A stretch of 64,000 nt of DNA from a bacterium. GTDB taxonomy: Bacteria; Myxococcota_A; Polyangia; Nannocystales; Nannocystaceae. This document shows positions 43,217 through 52,294 of the stretch, piece after piece. Within the stretch, counting starts at the first letter, position 1; every line of letters starts with the position of its first letter. The translations under genes were made by a program, and so were the position numbers. Below the pieces are notes generated by a model that worked only from the letters and a program-made list of their open reading frames with translations, had not been told where the DNA came from and did not search any database. The stretch spans positions 62,001 to 126,000 of the forward strand of contig JANSYI010000005.1 of assembly GCA_024742475.1 (NCBI GenBank), given 5' to 3'.

Positions 43217-43263
43217 CCCCCAAAACACGCAGCGCCTGGTCAGTATCCCCCAAAAATCGCAGC
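43217..43263. repeat. 17-bp direct repeat, 30-bp period, upstream of FHA gene
   Basis: Two near-identical boxes, CCCCCAAAACACGCAGC (43217-43233) and CCCCCAAAAATCGCAGC (43247-43263), start exactly 30 bp apart, about three helical turns. They lie 59 bp before the FHA gene's GTG in a 254-bp gap without genes. A 13-bp palindrome (GCATCG-a-CGATGC, 43262-43274) touches the second box. They could be paired activator sites. Confidence 0.5.
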
Positions 43264-43321
43264 ATCGACGATGCGCATGCCGTAGCCTTGAGTCATCGAC
43301 CGACTTGGACAACCTGACCCT

Positions 43322-43744
43322 GTGGAACAATTTCGAGCATGCCTATACGTCGTGCGAGGCCCCTCCGCGGGTGCCCTGCTCGAGGTTCGCAGCCGCACGG
43401 TGGCCGGCCGAGACTCCTCGTGCGACATGGTTCTGCAAGAGGCGGGCATCTCTCGCGAGCACGCGATCTTTCAAGACGACGGCACGACCCTGACGGTCAC
43501 CGACGTTGCCAGTACCAACGGCACCTTCGTCAACGGCACGCAGATCAGCGAGCCCACCACGCTGCAAGAGGGCGACGTGGTGAAGATGGGTGGCTGCGAG
43601 CTCGAGTACGTCGGGCGCAAGCCGCAGAGCGAGTTTCCGTCGTACAGAGACACCCGAGAGAACATCCCCGTCGAGACGGCCCGCACGGCCGGGCGCTACA
43701 TCTCACGACCCGTGTCCCCGACCGGCTCGTACAAGAAGGTCTGA
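43322..43744 (+). CDS. Small FHA-domain protein
   Basis: A 140-aa protein from GTG 43322. An almost complete FHA domain (V-A-G-R-D-S-S-C, S-R-E-H-A-I-F, S-T-N-G-T-F-V-N-G-T) followed by about 35 residues rich in Ser/Arg/Thr. It should bind phosphothreonine peptides; the kinase at 33752-34927 is a possible partner in the same region but not linked. Confidence 0.87.
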   Translation: MEQFRACLYVVRGPSAGALLEVRSRTVAGRDSSCDMVLQEAGISREHAIFQDDGTTLTVTDVASTNGTFVNGTQISEPTTLQEGDVVKMGGCELEYVGRKPQSEFPSYRDTRENIPVETARTAGRYISRPVSPTGSYKKV

Positions 43745-43749
43745 GCCGC

Positions 43750-44679
43750 TCAGTCGAACTCGTGACCGACCACCACGTCGATCTCGGGGTGGGCAGCCAC
43801 GAACATGCGCAGCGTATCCAGCGCCCGAGCGTTTTGCTCCCTGTCCTCGCTGAACAGACCCGGTCCAACGCCGTGGTCCCATCCCCACCGGGTGTGCGAC
43901 GTGTCCCCTAGAAAGAGCACGGGGCCCGAGCGGGCGTTGACGAGATACACCATCGAGCCCGCGGTGTGACCGGGCACGGGCAGCGCCCAGACCGAGCGGT
44001 CGCCGAAGAGGTCGATCGCGTGATCGAACGGGGCGAGCGGGATGCCGTCGGCGGTGCGAAGGCCCGCCAGCGGTGGGCGTCCGCGATAGACCCGCTCGTG
44101 TCCGCGGCGCTGCAGCGCGTTGAGCAGCCCCTTGCGGTCGACCTCGCGCTCGCCCACGTACACCGGGACCTCGCGCGGGATGTCGGGAAGCCCGAGCACG
44201 TGATCGAAGTGCGTATGCGTGAGGAACACCCCCTGCAGGTCGAGGTCGAGCCGCCGGCGCATCGAGGCGATGTCCTCCACGGGCATGAGCGTCTCGAGCA
44301 CGCGATCGAGCACCCCGCGGATGGCTTCGGAGTCGCCTTCGGCGAGGCTGCGATCGATGCCCGAGTCGATGAGGTAGTCGCCGTGCTCGGGATGGCGAAT
44401 GACGCCGACGAGCAACGAGATCAACTGAGGCCTCGCCTCCAGCCCGCTGCGCTTCGTGACCGGATCCTTGAAGTCGATCAGCCCGCGCCGGGTCGTGATC
44501 CAGTGTGCCGCGACTTCGACCCGAACCTCGACGTCGGCCGGCTCGGCGAACACCTCGTTCCAGCTCCCCGGCGGCACCGCGTCGTCTCGCACCACGGGGG
44601 CGGCGGTCGGCTCGACGGGATGCGGCACGGCTCGGCATCCGAGCCCCAGAGCCGCCACGAGCAGCGTTCGGCGAAGCAT
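43750..44679 (-). CDS. MBL-fold hydrolase lipoprotein, lactonase-like
   Basis: A 309-aa product from ATG 44679. Lipobox L-G-C (Cys15), then an MBL fold with H-T-H-F-D-H, V-P-G-H-T-A-G-S, L-G-D-T-S and a final G-H-E-F-D. The layout resembles AiiA-type N-acyl homoserine lactonases. As an envelope lipoprotein it could act on signals or lactones from other bacteria; this is inference. Confidence 0.83.
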   Translation of the reverse strand: MLRRTLLVAALGLGCRAVPHPVEPTAAPVVRDDAVPPGSWNEVFAEPADVEVRVEVAAHWITTRRGLIDFKDPVTKRSGLEARPQLISLLVGVIRHPEHGDYLIDSGIDRSLAEGDSEAIRGVLDRVLETLMPVEDIASMRRRLDLDLQGVFLTHTHFDHVLGLPDIPREVPVYVGEREVDRKGLLNALQRRGHERVYRGRPPLAGLRTADGIPLAPFDHAIDLFGDRSVWALPVPGHTAGSMVYLVNARSGPVLFLGDTSHTRWGWDHGVGPGLFSEDREQNARALDTLRMFVAAHPEIDVVVGHEFD

Positions 44680-44773
44680 GTCGGTGGAGCTTACGCTCGT
44701 CGCCCGCCCTCGTGCAGGCCGGGCCGGCAAGACCTGGGGTGAAGATTCGGCGCTCGTGCGCTATGCGTCGGCC

Positions 44774-46039
44774 ATGACCCGCACGCGCGACCGTTCCCGC
44801 CGCTTCGACATCGTCCTTTGGGGCGCGACGGGCTTCACAGGCCAGCTGACCGCCGAGTACCTGCTGCGGCGGCACGCGGGCGAGGGCCTGAGGATCGCGC
44901 TCGCCGGGCGCAACGAAGACAAGCTCCGAGGAGTCCGCGGGGAGCTCGCGCAGGTCTCGGACGAGGCCGAAGGCTTCGAGCTGCTCACCGGTGACAGCCA
45001 CGACCGCGCGTCGCTCGACGCGATCGCGACGCAGACAGAGGTCGTCTGCACGACCGTGGGCCCCTACGCCAAACATGGCGCGGACCTGGTCGCGGCCTGC
45101 GTCGAGGCGGGCACCGACTACTGCGACCTCACCGGCGAGCCCCAATTCATCCGCCGCATGATCGAGCAGCACCACGAGCGCGCCATCGAGACGGGCGCCC
45201 GCATCGTCAACTGCTGCGGCTTCGACTCGATCCCCTCGGACATCGGCACGTGGATGCTCGTGCACGAGGCCAAAGAGCGCCACGGCATCACGCTGGACGA
45301 GGTCAAGCTGATCACCGGGCGGATCAAGGGCGGCGTGTCGGGGGGAACGGTCGCCAGCATGATGCAGGTGCTCGCCGACGTGAAGCAGGACCGGAGCATC
45401 CTGCGCAAGATCGGCAACCCCTACGGCCTCAACCCCGAGGGGGAGAGGTCAGGCCCCGACCAGGGCGACCAGCGCGGCGTCCGCTACGACGACGACCTGC
45501 CGGGCTGGACGGGGCCGTTCATGATGGCAGCGATCAACTCTCGCATCGTGCGGCGAAGCAACGCGCTGCTGGGCTACCCGTACGGCCGCGAGTTCCGCTA
45601 CTCCGAGTGCTCGGGCACTGGACGCGGCGCCAAGGGCTTGCTGCGAGCCAGCACGTTGGCCGCCGGGATGGCCGGCGCCATGGCGGGCATCGCGTTCGGA
45701 CCGACGCGCACGCTCATGATGAAGAAGTTGCCCTCACCCGGCGAGGGCCCGAGCCGGCAAGAGCGCGAGGCGGGTTCGTTCACGATCCACCTCATTGGAA
45801 AGGGCCGGACCGAATCCGGACAGGCTGCGACGATCCGCGGCCGGGTGGTCGGAAAGGCCGACCCCGGATACGGGGAGACATCGAAGATGCTCGGCGAATC
45901 GGCGCTGTGCCTTGCACTCGACGGCGACGCTCTGGGCACGCCTGGAGGTCTGGGAACACCCGCCGCGACCATGGGCACACACCTGCTCGCCAGGCTTCGC
46001 GAACAGGGCATGGAGTTCACGGTCGACGAGCCGGCATGA
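44774..46039 (+). CDS. Saccharopine dehydrogenase-like / trans-acting enoyl reductase
   Basis: A 421-aa protein from ATG 44774. The N-terminal Rossmann domain starts V-L-W-G-A-T-G-F-T-G and includes L-A-G-R-N; Y-C-D-L-T-G-E and G-F-D-S-I-P-S-D follow. This is the saccharopine dehydrogenase NADP-binding family that includes the mycobacterial trans-acting enoyl reductase of phthiocerol synthesis. A small hydrophobic stretch near 295-320 may contact membrane. Substrate unknown; possibly lipid modification. Confidence 0.84.
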   Translation: MTRTRDRSRRFDIVLWGATGFTGQLTAEYLLRRHAGEGLRIALAGRNEDKLRGVRGELAQVSDEAEGFELLTGDSHDRASLDAIATQTEVVCTTVGPYAKHGADLVAACVEAGTDYCDLTGEPQFIRRMIEQHHERAIETGARIVNCCGFDSIPSDIGTWMLVHEAKERHGITLDEVKLITGRIKGGVSGGTVASMMQVLADVKQDRSILRKIGNPYGLNPEGERSGPDQGDQRGVRYDDDLPGWTGPFMMAAINSRIVRRSNALLGYPYGREFRYSECSGTGRGAKGLLRASTLAAGMAGAMAGIAFGPTRTLMMKKLPSPGEGPSRQEREAGSFTIHLIGKGRTESGQAATIRGRVVGKADPGYGETSKMLGESALCLALDGDALGTPGGLGTPAATMGTHLLARLREQGMEFTVDEPA

Positions 46040-46066
46040 CATCCTCGTCAGGCACCAAACGATGAA

Positions 46067-46082
46067 ATGACAAAGTTGTCAT
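46067..46082. promoter_or_regulatory. Perfect 7-bp-arm palindrome ATGACAA-ag-TTGTCAT
   Basis: The arms lie 47 bp before the DUF2330 gene's first ATG. The TGACA/TGTCA half-sites also occur in the nested repeat at 37098-37140. A second, weaker TGAC-atcctc-GTCA lies at 46037-46050, overlapping the upstream stop. A transcription-factor site is inferred. Confidence 0.45.
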
Positions 46083-46129
46083 ATCGTCTCTGCGGGTTCG
46101 AGTTGGTAGCCTGAACGCCAAGGAGGCGC

Positions 46130-48007
46130 ATGGCTTGCGCGCCTCGGCTTGGACTTACCATGATGAAAACAACGCTGGCTTCACTCGCCGCGCTCACGAG
46201 CGCCCTCGTCTTGTTCACCCCGCAGGAAGCGGACGCCTGTGGAGGCACCTTCTGCGACGCCGGCCCTCAGCAGATGCCCGTCGACCAGACCGGAGAGAAC
46301 ATCCTCTTCGTGATGGCGGGCGAGTACACCGAGGCCCACATCCAGATTCAGTACGACCCCACGGCCCAGGCCGAGCAGTTCTCGTGGATCGTGCCGCTGA
46401 CCGACGTGCCCGAGTTCGGCGTCGGCTCCGAGCTGCTCTTCGACGCCGTCCTCAACGCCACCGTTCCGCGTTACGGCTTCAATACGGTCAACAACTGTAA
46501 TGGCACCGACCCGACCGGCTTTGGTGGCTCTACGGGCGGCGGCTTCGACTCGAGCGCCGGCGGCAGCGACACCGACGGCGGCGACCCTGGCGGCGGCGTC
46601 GACATCCTGCTCGAAGAGGTGGTGGGCGCGTTCGAGATCACCGTGCTCAGCGGCGGCAGCCTCGAAGACATCAACAACTGGCTGGTCGAGAACGAGTATC
46701 AGGTCGACCCCAACGCCGATCCCATCCTCGAGGAGTACCTGAGCGAAGGCTACATCTTCGCCGCGTTCAAGCTGACCAACGACGCCGAGACGTCGGAGAT
46801 CCACCCGATCACGCTGCGCTTTCCCAACGACGAAGCGTGTATCCCCATTCGGCTCACTCGCATCGCGGCGGTCGACGACATGGACATCCGGTCGTTCTTC
46901 CTCAGCGACAACCGCGTGGTGCCCAGCACCTACAAGCACGTGCTGGTCAACCCGCTCAAGCTCGACTGGGCCAACCTCGCCGCCAACTACAAGTCGGTGA
47001 TCACACAGGCGGTCGACGCCGACGAGGCGGGCGGTCGCGCGTTCGTCACCGAGTACGCAGGACCCAGCAACATCGTCCCGACGTTCAACCTCTACAACGA
47101 ACAATGGAACTCGACGCCGTTTGCCAAGCTCGCGCCCATCGGCGTGGTGGACGTGCTGGAGAACCAGGACCTGATGACCTGCTTCGAGGACGGCGGTTTC
47201 GGCACGAGCACGGGCGGTTCTGGAGGCGACGCGTGTCAGTACAACCATCCCCTGCTCCGCGGTCTCCTGCAGAAGTGGCTGCCCGTCCCCGAAGGCGTCG
47301 ACGAGGTCAGCTTCTACGGCTGCCTGAGCTGCTACCAAGACCAGATCGACATGGACGCCTGGGACAGCGCCGGGTTCGCGGCCGACTTCGAGGCTCGCAT
47401 CGTCGCACCCGGTGCGCGCGCCAACGAGATCCTCGAGGCGTTCCCGCACCTGACCCGCATGTACACGACGATGTCTCCGGGCGAGATGACCGAAGACCCG
47501 TTCTTCTACCAGAACCCCGACCTCCCCGAAGTAGACCTCACCAGCCAGATCGCCACCCAAACGCAGAGCTGCGGCGCCGAGGTCGTGTGGACGCTGCCCG
47601 ACGGTCGCGAAGTGTACTCGCCCGATAGCACCTTCCCCGACTTTCCCGACGAGATGCCCTGGGAAGAAGAAGTCGCCGAGATGATGCAGCAGGGCGCGCC
47701 GATCGTGCTGATCAACCAGACCGAGACGATCAACGCGCAGCTGAGCATGCACAACTGCCAGTACAACTACCCGAGCGCTGAGGAGTGCGGAAACCCCGGC
47801 GGCGACACCGACGGCTTCCCTGGCGGCACCGACTCGGACTCTGCGGGTGAGAGCGGCGGCGGCACCGACAGCGGCTCGGCAGGACAAGACACCCAACTCG
47901 ACGACGACGGCGGCTGCAACTGCAGCACGAGCAACGAGCCCGGAGGCCCCATGGCCCTGGCTCTGGGCCTCTTCGGCCTGCTCGGCCTTCGCCGCCGACG
48001 CGGCTAG
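46130..48007 (+). CDS. DUF2330 protein with MYXO-CTERM sorting tail
   Basis: A 625-aa exported protein. AGGAGG (46121-46126) sits only 3 bp before ATG 46130; ATG 46160/46163 gives a more typical signal peptide. After the signal comes D-A-C-G-G-T-F-C, the hallmark of DUF2330, then a long Cys-containing region, a Gly/Ser/Asp linker and a MYXO-CTERM end (C-N-C-S-T-S-N, hydrophobic run, R-R-R-R-G). Myxo-CTERM proteins are thought to be processed and anchored at the cell surface by myxosortase. Role unknown. Confidence 0.87.
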   Translation: MACAPRLGLTMMKTTLASLAALTSALVLFTPQEADACGGTFCDAGPQQMPVDQTGENILFVMAGEYTEAHIQIQYDPTAQAEQFSWIVPLTDVPEFGVGSELLFDAVLNATVPRYGFNTVNNCNGTDPTGFGGSTGGGFDSSAGGSDTDGGDPGGGVDILLEEVVGAFEITVLSGGSLEDINNWLVENEYQVDPNADPILEEYLSEGYIFAAFKLTNDAETSEIHPITLRFPNDEACIPIRLTRIAAVDDMDIRSFFLSDNRVVPSTYKHVLVNPLKLDWANLAANYKSVITQAVDADEAGGRAFVTEYAGPSNIVPTFNLYNEQWNSTPFAKLAPIGVVDVLENQDLMTCFEDGGFGTSTGGSGGDACQYNHPLLRGLLQKWLPVPEGVDEVSFYGCLSCYQDQIDMDAWDSAGFAADFEARIVAPGARANEILEAFPHLTRMYTTMSPGEMTEDPFFYQNPDLPEVDLTSQIATQTQSCGAEVVWTLPDGREVYSPDSTFPDFPDEMPWEEEVAEMMQQGAPIVLINQTETINAQLSMHNCQYNYPSAEECGNPGGDTDGFPGGTDSDSAGESGGGTDSGSAGQDTQLDDDGGCNCSTSNEPGGPMALALGLFGLLGLRRRRG

Positions 48008-48420
48008 TCGTCGAAGCGAAGCGGTTCGACGTCAGCACGTTCGCGGAGCCACTGCAGGCTCTTGCGGACGTGCTTTTGTTTCGCCAGCCGCTTCTCGAGG
48101 CCGCGCTTGCCGGGGAAGTCGAGCATCGCGAGGCCGATCAGGATGGTGAGCACGCCTTGGCCAGGCAGCACGAGCATCGCGATGCCGGCGGCGAGGAGCA
48201 GGATGCCGACGAGGTTGCGGAGCAGGCGGCCGAGGAAAGACCAGAAGGGGTGGCGGCTCAGGCGGCGCGCCGGGGGGCTGGGGCCGACGAAGTAGTCGGC
48301 GTGCAGCCTTGCGACGAGTCTGGGGATTGCGAGCAATGTCCCGAAGAACATGATCGCCGACCCAATACCCAGGCCCACCCAGAAGGTTTGTGAGGCGAGC
48401 GGATCGGAGAGCCACTGCAC
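48004..48420 (-). CDS. PGPGW-family small membrane protein
   Basis: A 138-aa protein with three or four hydrophobic segments and L-V-L-P-G-Q-G-V-L-T-I-L-I-G-L-A-M-L-D-F-P, a variant of the PGPGW signature. Function unknown. The stop codon overlaps the convergent gene's stop by 4 bp. Confidence 0.75.
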   Translation of the reverse strand: MQWLSDPLASQTFWVGLGIGSAIMFFGTLLAIPRLVARLHADYFVGPSPPARRLSRHPFWSFLGRLLRNLVGILLLAAGIAMLVLPGQGVLTILIGLAMLDFPGKRGLEKRLAKQKHVRKSLQWLRERADVEPLRFDD

Positions 48421-48498
48421 GCGTGCATTCTACCCCTCGGTGCGCCGAATGGTCCCACGCCCGCGTAAGAGCCACGCATCGATGCGGTTGGCGTGGGC

Positions 48499-49038
48499 AT
48501 GTCTGGAACCAAAATCATCTCCGCCGCGGCGGTCGGCCTCGGCACGCTGTTGTATGCCTCGACGTCGCACGCCGCCCCCGACGATCGCGACCTCATCCTG
48601 GTGCCGATGGAAGGAGGCTACATGCACAACTTCGGCGCGTATCGAGGTCGACCCAATCAGAGCCTGGGCACCCTCGGGAGCGGCTTCGGGTACATGTGGG
48701 ACCGGGTCGGCTTCATGGCGATCGCGCGCGTGGGCATGGGGCCTGGCGGCACCCGGCTCGGCTGGGGCGGAGGCCGCGGGTACTACTCCCTGCTCGGCAA
48801 CGACCTGTTCGAGCTCGGGCCCGACCTCTCGATCACCGCGGGCGGAGGCAAGGTCGACGGCAAGCGAGGCGGGCTCATCGCGGCGGCCGAGCCCGGAATC
48901 TCTGCCCGCGCCTACTCGGAGATGGCCGGCATGTTCGAGCTGAAGGCGAACTGGTACCAGCCGCTGTCGAACGACCAGTCGTGGGGAAGCGGCGCGATGC
49001 TCTCGCTGTCGTGGCATCCCATCTACACGATCTGGTAG
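48499..49038 (+). CDS. Predicted outer-membrane or secreted beta-barrel protein
   Basis: A 179-aa protein from ATG 48499 (GTG 48493 possible). A signal peptide ends S-H-A-A near residue 24. The mature part alternates polar and aromatic/Gly residues and ends in S-L-S-W-H-P-I-Y-T-I-W, an aromatic C-terminus as in outer membrane barrels. It is not recognised as a named porin. Confidence 0.7.
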   Translation: MSGTKIISAAAVGLGTLLYASTSHAAPDDRDLILVPMEGGYMHNFGAYRGRPNQSLGTLGSGFGYMWDRVGFMAIARVGMGPGGTRLGWGGGRGYYSLLGNDLFELGPDLSITAGGGKVDGKRGGLIAAAEPGISARAYSEMAGMFELKANWYQPLSNDQSWGSGAMLSLSWHPIYTIW

Positions 49039-49042
49039 CGGC

Positions 49043-49750
49043 TCAGCCCAGCCCAAGCGCGTCGACGCCGTCTTCGTCGAGGCCGAGCGCGTGCCCGATC
49101 TCGTGCAGGATCGTGATGCGGAGCTGCTCTTCGACCTCGGCTTCGTCTCGGCAGGTCGCCAGCAGGTTTGCGTAGAACACCACGATGCGAACCGGCCGGT
49201 CGGGGATGACGTCGGAGAAGCTCGGCCCGCCTTCGAAGAGGCCCACCGCACGCGGGTCGAACCCGTCTTCGACGATGCCCGGGTGTGGACGCGCCTCGAG
49301 CATCACGGGGATGCTGCCCACGGCTTCGGCGACGTCCGTGGGCAAGCTTTGCAGCACCTGTGCCGCCAGAGCCTCGAGGGCGTCGACGTCTTCGCGAGTG
49401 ACGGCTCCAAAGCGCAGGTCGCTGGCCGCGTCGAGCCGGAGCACCTCGAGGTCGTGCCGCGCCCGAGACTCCGCGTCGCCTCGCGCTTCGTAGACGCGCG
49501 CCGCCACGTGGTGGGCATCGGCGAGGTCTTCACCCTCGAGCGCCGCCAGAGCGTGGGTCAGCGCGTCATCGAGCGCACCCGCATCGAAGGCCATCTGCGC
49601 TCGCAGCGTCCGCAGCGGGGGATACCCTGCGTCGATCGACTCGGCCTCACGCAGCGTCGCCTCGGCGCGCTCGACGTCGTCCTCGTCGAGCAGGTCGTGC
49701 GCCTCCTCGAGCAGCAGGGCGAGCACGCGCTGGTCGTGAAGTGACGCCAT
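49043..49750 (-). CDS. TPR-zincin (metallopeptidase family PF06262-like)
   Basis: A 235-aa cytosolic protein. About 110 residues of TPR-like helices (A-T-L-R-E-A-E-S-I-D, T-H-A-L-A-A-L-E-G) precede a compact metalloprotease domain with V-V-F-Y-A-N-L and the zincin motif H-E-I-G-H-A-L-G-L-D-E-D (His216, Glu217, His220). This short domain is found in the 'metallopeptidase family protein' group; its substrates are unknown. Confidence 0.84.
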   Translation of the reverse strand: MASLHDQRVLALLLEEAHDLLDEDDVERAEATLREAESIDAGYPPLRTLRAQMAFDAGALDDALTHALAALEGEDLADAHHVAARVYEARGDAESRARHDLEVLRLDAASDLRFGAVTREDVDALEALAAQVLQSLPTDVAEAVGSIPVMLEARPHPGIVEDGFDPRAVGLFEGGPSFSDVIPDRPVRIVVFYANLLATCRDEAEVEEQLRITILHEIGHALGLDEDGVDALGLG

Positions 49751-49786
49751 CGACCCGCAGTCTAGGTCGTCTGGGTGGCGGTGCGA

Positions 49787-50965
49787 CTAGTTGTTCTCGA
49801 GCAGGCGCTGCGCGAGCTCTTCGCCGAGCGACTCGGCGGCTTCGCGGCTCTCGATCGGAGACACGTAGGTGTCGGGGCCGGTGAAGACGATGTACGTGAC
49901 GCCGTCGGCGACGCCCCCGCTGACGGGGTGGTTGGGGATGCCGAGCGCGGCCGCTGCCGCGGCAGACAGCTCGCCCACGACGTGGCGCGGGCCGGCGTCG
50001 GCGTAGGGCGCGAAGAGCAGCTGGCCGTCGTAGAGGATCGCGCCAGCGCTGCCGATGGCGCTCCAGTTGGTCTTGATTCCGTGATCCCTCGGGTTGAAGC
50101 CGCTGCCGGACATGGGCACGACGAAGTGCGGCACCGTGGCGGAGTCGACGAACTGGCCCGTCGAGTCCTTGGACGAAGTCGAGGGCTGGTACCAGGGGTC
50201 GGACGTGCACGGCTCGGAGCGGCCGCCGTCACAGTCGATGTCGGCGTCGGCGCGCCACCAGATCGCCCCGTCGAGCTCGCAGATCTCGATGGTGCGCGCC
50301 CGGCCGGCGTCGGTGCGGAAGAGCTGAGTGCCTTCGAGTCGATCGCAGTCTTGGGTGAGCGCGAGCAGGTCGGCGGCCAGGTCGCCCGTGGCGGCCGAGC
50401 GTTGATCGGGCACACACACGCTGCGGGCCGACGACGACGCGCCGCTGCTGCCGACGAAACGCGAGCGAAACGCCGAGCGCGTCCCGGGGATCTCCTCGCA
50501 GTTGTCGTTGAAGGTGGAGTCCGAGGTGGAGACGCACTGCCCCGCGCCCTCGAGCTCGACGCAGAACGTCATGGCGTGCCCCGTGCTGTCTGGGCACGGG
50601 CCAGCGCAGGGAACCGAGCAAAAACCGTGGCTCACCCCGTCGCCGTCCTCGAAGCCCATGCAGCTGCCCTCCACGCCGTTCGCGTCGAACCGGCAGTCCT
50701 GATCATCGACGCACGGCGTGCCGATCCAGGGGTCATCCTCATTGGCGGTGACGGGGGTACAGGCGAGCTCCGCGTCGGGGCAGCAGTCGCCGGAAGCGGC
50801 GCAGTCGGGGTCGCAGTAGCAGCCGGCGGGTGCCATGCCGCCGCAGTGTCCCTCGCAGCTGCCGGCGAACGCGGTCGCCTCGCGCCCCTGTGGAGCCGTG
50901 TCGCAGCCTGCGAGCGTCATGAGTAGCGCCCCCATGAGGCCGAGTCCGGTGGTCATCCATTCCAT
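49787..50965 (-). CDS. Somatomedin B + GH75 chitosanase-like lipoprotein
   Basis: A 392-aa protein. Lipobox L-A-G-C (Cys21), then a somatomedin-B-like knot at 37-69 (S-C-E-G-H-C, C-Y-C-D, G-D-C-C-P-D), another Cys-rich module, and from about 200 a domain with the GH75 fungal-chitosanase pattern: D-A-D-I-D-C-D-G-G (Asp242/Asp244), W-Y-Q-P, F-V-D-S-A-T-V-P-H-F-V-V-P and V-V-G-E-L-S (Glu332). GH75 enzymes cleave chitosan. The Asp and Glu expected at the active site are present. Somatomedin B is common in animal proteins and rare in bacteria. Confidence 0.8.
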   Translation of the reverse strand: MEWMTTGLGLMGALLMTLAGCDTAPQGREATAFAGSCEGHCGGMAPAGCYCDPDCAASGDCCPDAELACTPVTANEDDPWIGTPCVDDQDCRFDANGVEGSCMGFEDGDGVSHGFCSVPCAGPCPDSTGHAMTFCVELEGAGQCVSTSDSTFNDNCEEIPGTRSAFRSRFVGSSGASSSARSVCVPDQRSAATGDLAADLLALTQDCDRLEGTQLFRTDAGRARTIEICELDGAIWWRADADIDCDGGRSEPCTSDPWYQPSTSSKDSTGQFVDSATVPHFVVPMSGSGFNPRDHGIKTNWSAIGSAGAILYDGQLLFAPYADAGPRHVVGELSAAAAAALGIPNHPVSGGVADGVTYIVFTGPDTYVSPIESREAAESLGEELAQRLLENN

Positions 50966-51015
50966 CCGTGGGGAAGGTGCGACGGCAGCCTACAGAGGTT
51001 CCCGAGACCGCGCGA

Positions 51016-52218
51016 TCACGGGCGTACGGTCTGGGCGCTGCCCTCCAAGACCGCGGAGAACCACTCGGCCATCGTCACGCCTCCCGAGTCGGTGGTGTAG
51101 AAGGCCGGCGTGGTCGACCACGTGTGCACGTCGGAGTCGATCTCGTAGAGCACGAAGCGGCCGTCGAGCGTCTCGTCGTACAGCGCGGACAAGCCCTCGC
51201 CGTAGCGATCTTCGCCCAGGTCGGGCAGCCCGCCCGCCGACGCGCACGCGTCGTTGCCGAAGCCGTAGAACAGCCGGAGGATCTGATCACGCCGCGAGGC
51301 GATCAACCCAAAGCGAACGTCCGGGTATGCGTCGGGCAGGTGCGCGAACAGGCTCGACAAGCCGCCACCGTCGTCACCGCTGCAGCCCTCGCACGACGGG
51401 GGCAACAGCTCGGAGAACCCCCACGTCTCGCGCAGGTGCGTCTGCAAGCACGGGTCGAGATAGGCGTCGGGCAGGATCACGCCCGAGTCGTCGATGACCA
51501 CGGTGTCGGTGTCGGGCCATCCCTGGCGAATGAAGCGGAAGTTGAACAGCGCGCCCATGCCTCCCGCGCTCGTGCCCAACACGACCAGCTGCTCGGTGTC
51601 GGCGAACGTCGGCACCACGCGATCGAGCGCCGCGAGCACGTTGTCGTGGCCGACGAAGTTCCACGTCTCCTCGACCTCGGGCAGGGTTTGCTGCCCGCGC
51701 ACCCCCGCGTGCACATCACCCGTGCAGTACGGGATGTAGACCACGTTGGCGTCGATGAGCGGGTTGTCCTCGCGCGTGAAGTCGAGGACGCCGTCGGGGT
51801 TGGCCGCCATTGCGTCGTCCCCGGTGAGCATCAGGGGAGACGTGAACGTGCACGTGAGGGTGTTGAAGCACGCGCCGCCGCCTTTGAAGTAGAGCACCGT
51901 GCGGCTCGCGCCCTCGACCCGGCGCACACCCACGCCGCTTTCGATTCCGCCGTTGCAGGACATGCCGTCGATCTCGACGAAGTGCCACTGGCCGTCGGCG
52001 GGAACGTCGATCGGCTCGCCGTCGTAGGGAACGCCCGCCTGGCCCGTCGACGACGCGTCGGCCTCACCTGTGGTGTCCGCGCCCCCACTCGATGTCGCCT
52101 CGCCCGTGCTGCCGGGGTCACTCGTCGACACCATCGAGCTCGCGTCGGTGTCGGCCGACGCCGAGTCGGTGCTGCAAGCGCAGATCCACAGCGCGGCCAA
52201 ACACAGACGCCGGTCCAT
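51016..52218 (-). CDS. Pectinacetylesterase-family lipoprotein
   Basis: A 400-aa protein from ATG 52218. Lipobox I-C-A-C (Cys15), Ser/Thr/Gly linker, then an alpha/beta esterase with F-K-G-G-G-A-C-F, G-T-S-A-G-G (Ser217) and a late D-V-H-T-W-S. These are the landmarks of the Notum/pectinacetylesterase family, which deacetylates pectin or removes acyl groups. 50 bp lie between it and the chitosanase-like gene on the same strand. Confidence 0.83.
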   Translation of the reverse strand: MDRRLCLAALWICACSTDSASADTDASSMVSTSDPGSTGEATSSGGADTTGEADASSTGQAGVPYDGEPIDVPADGQWHFVEIDGMSCNGGIESGVGVRRVEGASRTVLYFKGGGACFNTLTCTFTSPLMLTGDDAMAANPDGVLDFTREDNPLIDANVVYIPYCTGDVHAGVRGQQTLPEVEETWNFVGHDNVLAALDRVVPTFADTEQLVVLGTSAGGMGALFNFRFIRQGWPDTDTVVIDDSGVILPDAYLDPCLQTHLRETWGFSELLPPSCEGCSGDDGGGLSSLFAHLPDAYPDVRFGLIASRRDQILRLFYGFGNDACASAGGLPDLGEDRYGEGLSALYDETLDGRFVLYEIDSDVHTWSTTPAFYTTDSGGVTMAEWFSAVLEGSAQTVRP

Positions 52219-52294
52219 GCGAGGCAGAATACCGAACAAACGCGCCGGTCGGCGCGACTGGACGCGAGCCTGCATCGGATCCGACAATCGCCGC

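Noticed and set aside
42435..43265. 276-aa minus-strand frame over msrA
   Set aside because: It is antisense to a clear MsrA with catalytic motif; composition is that of a shadow.
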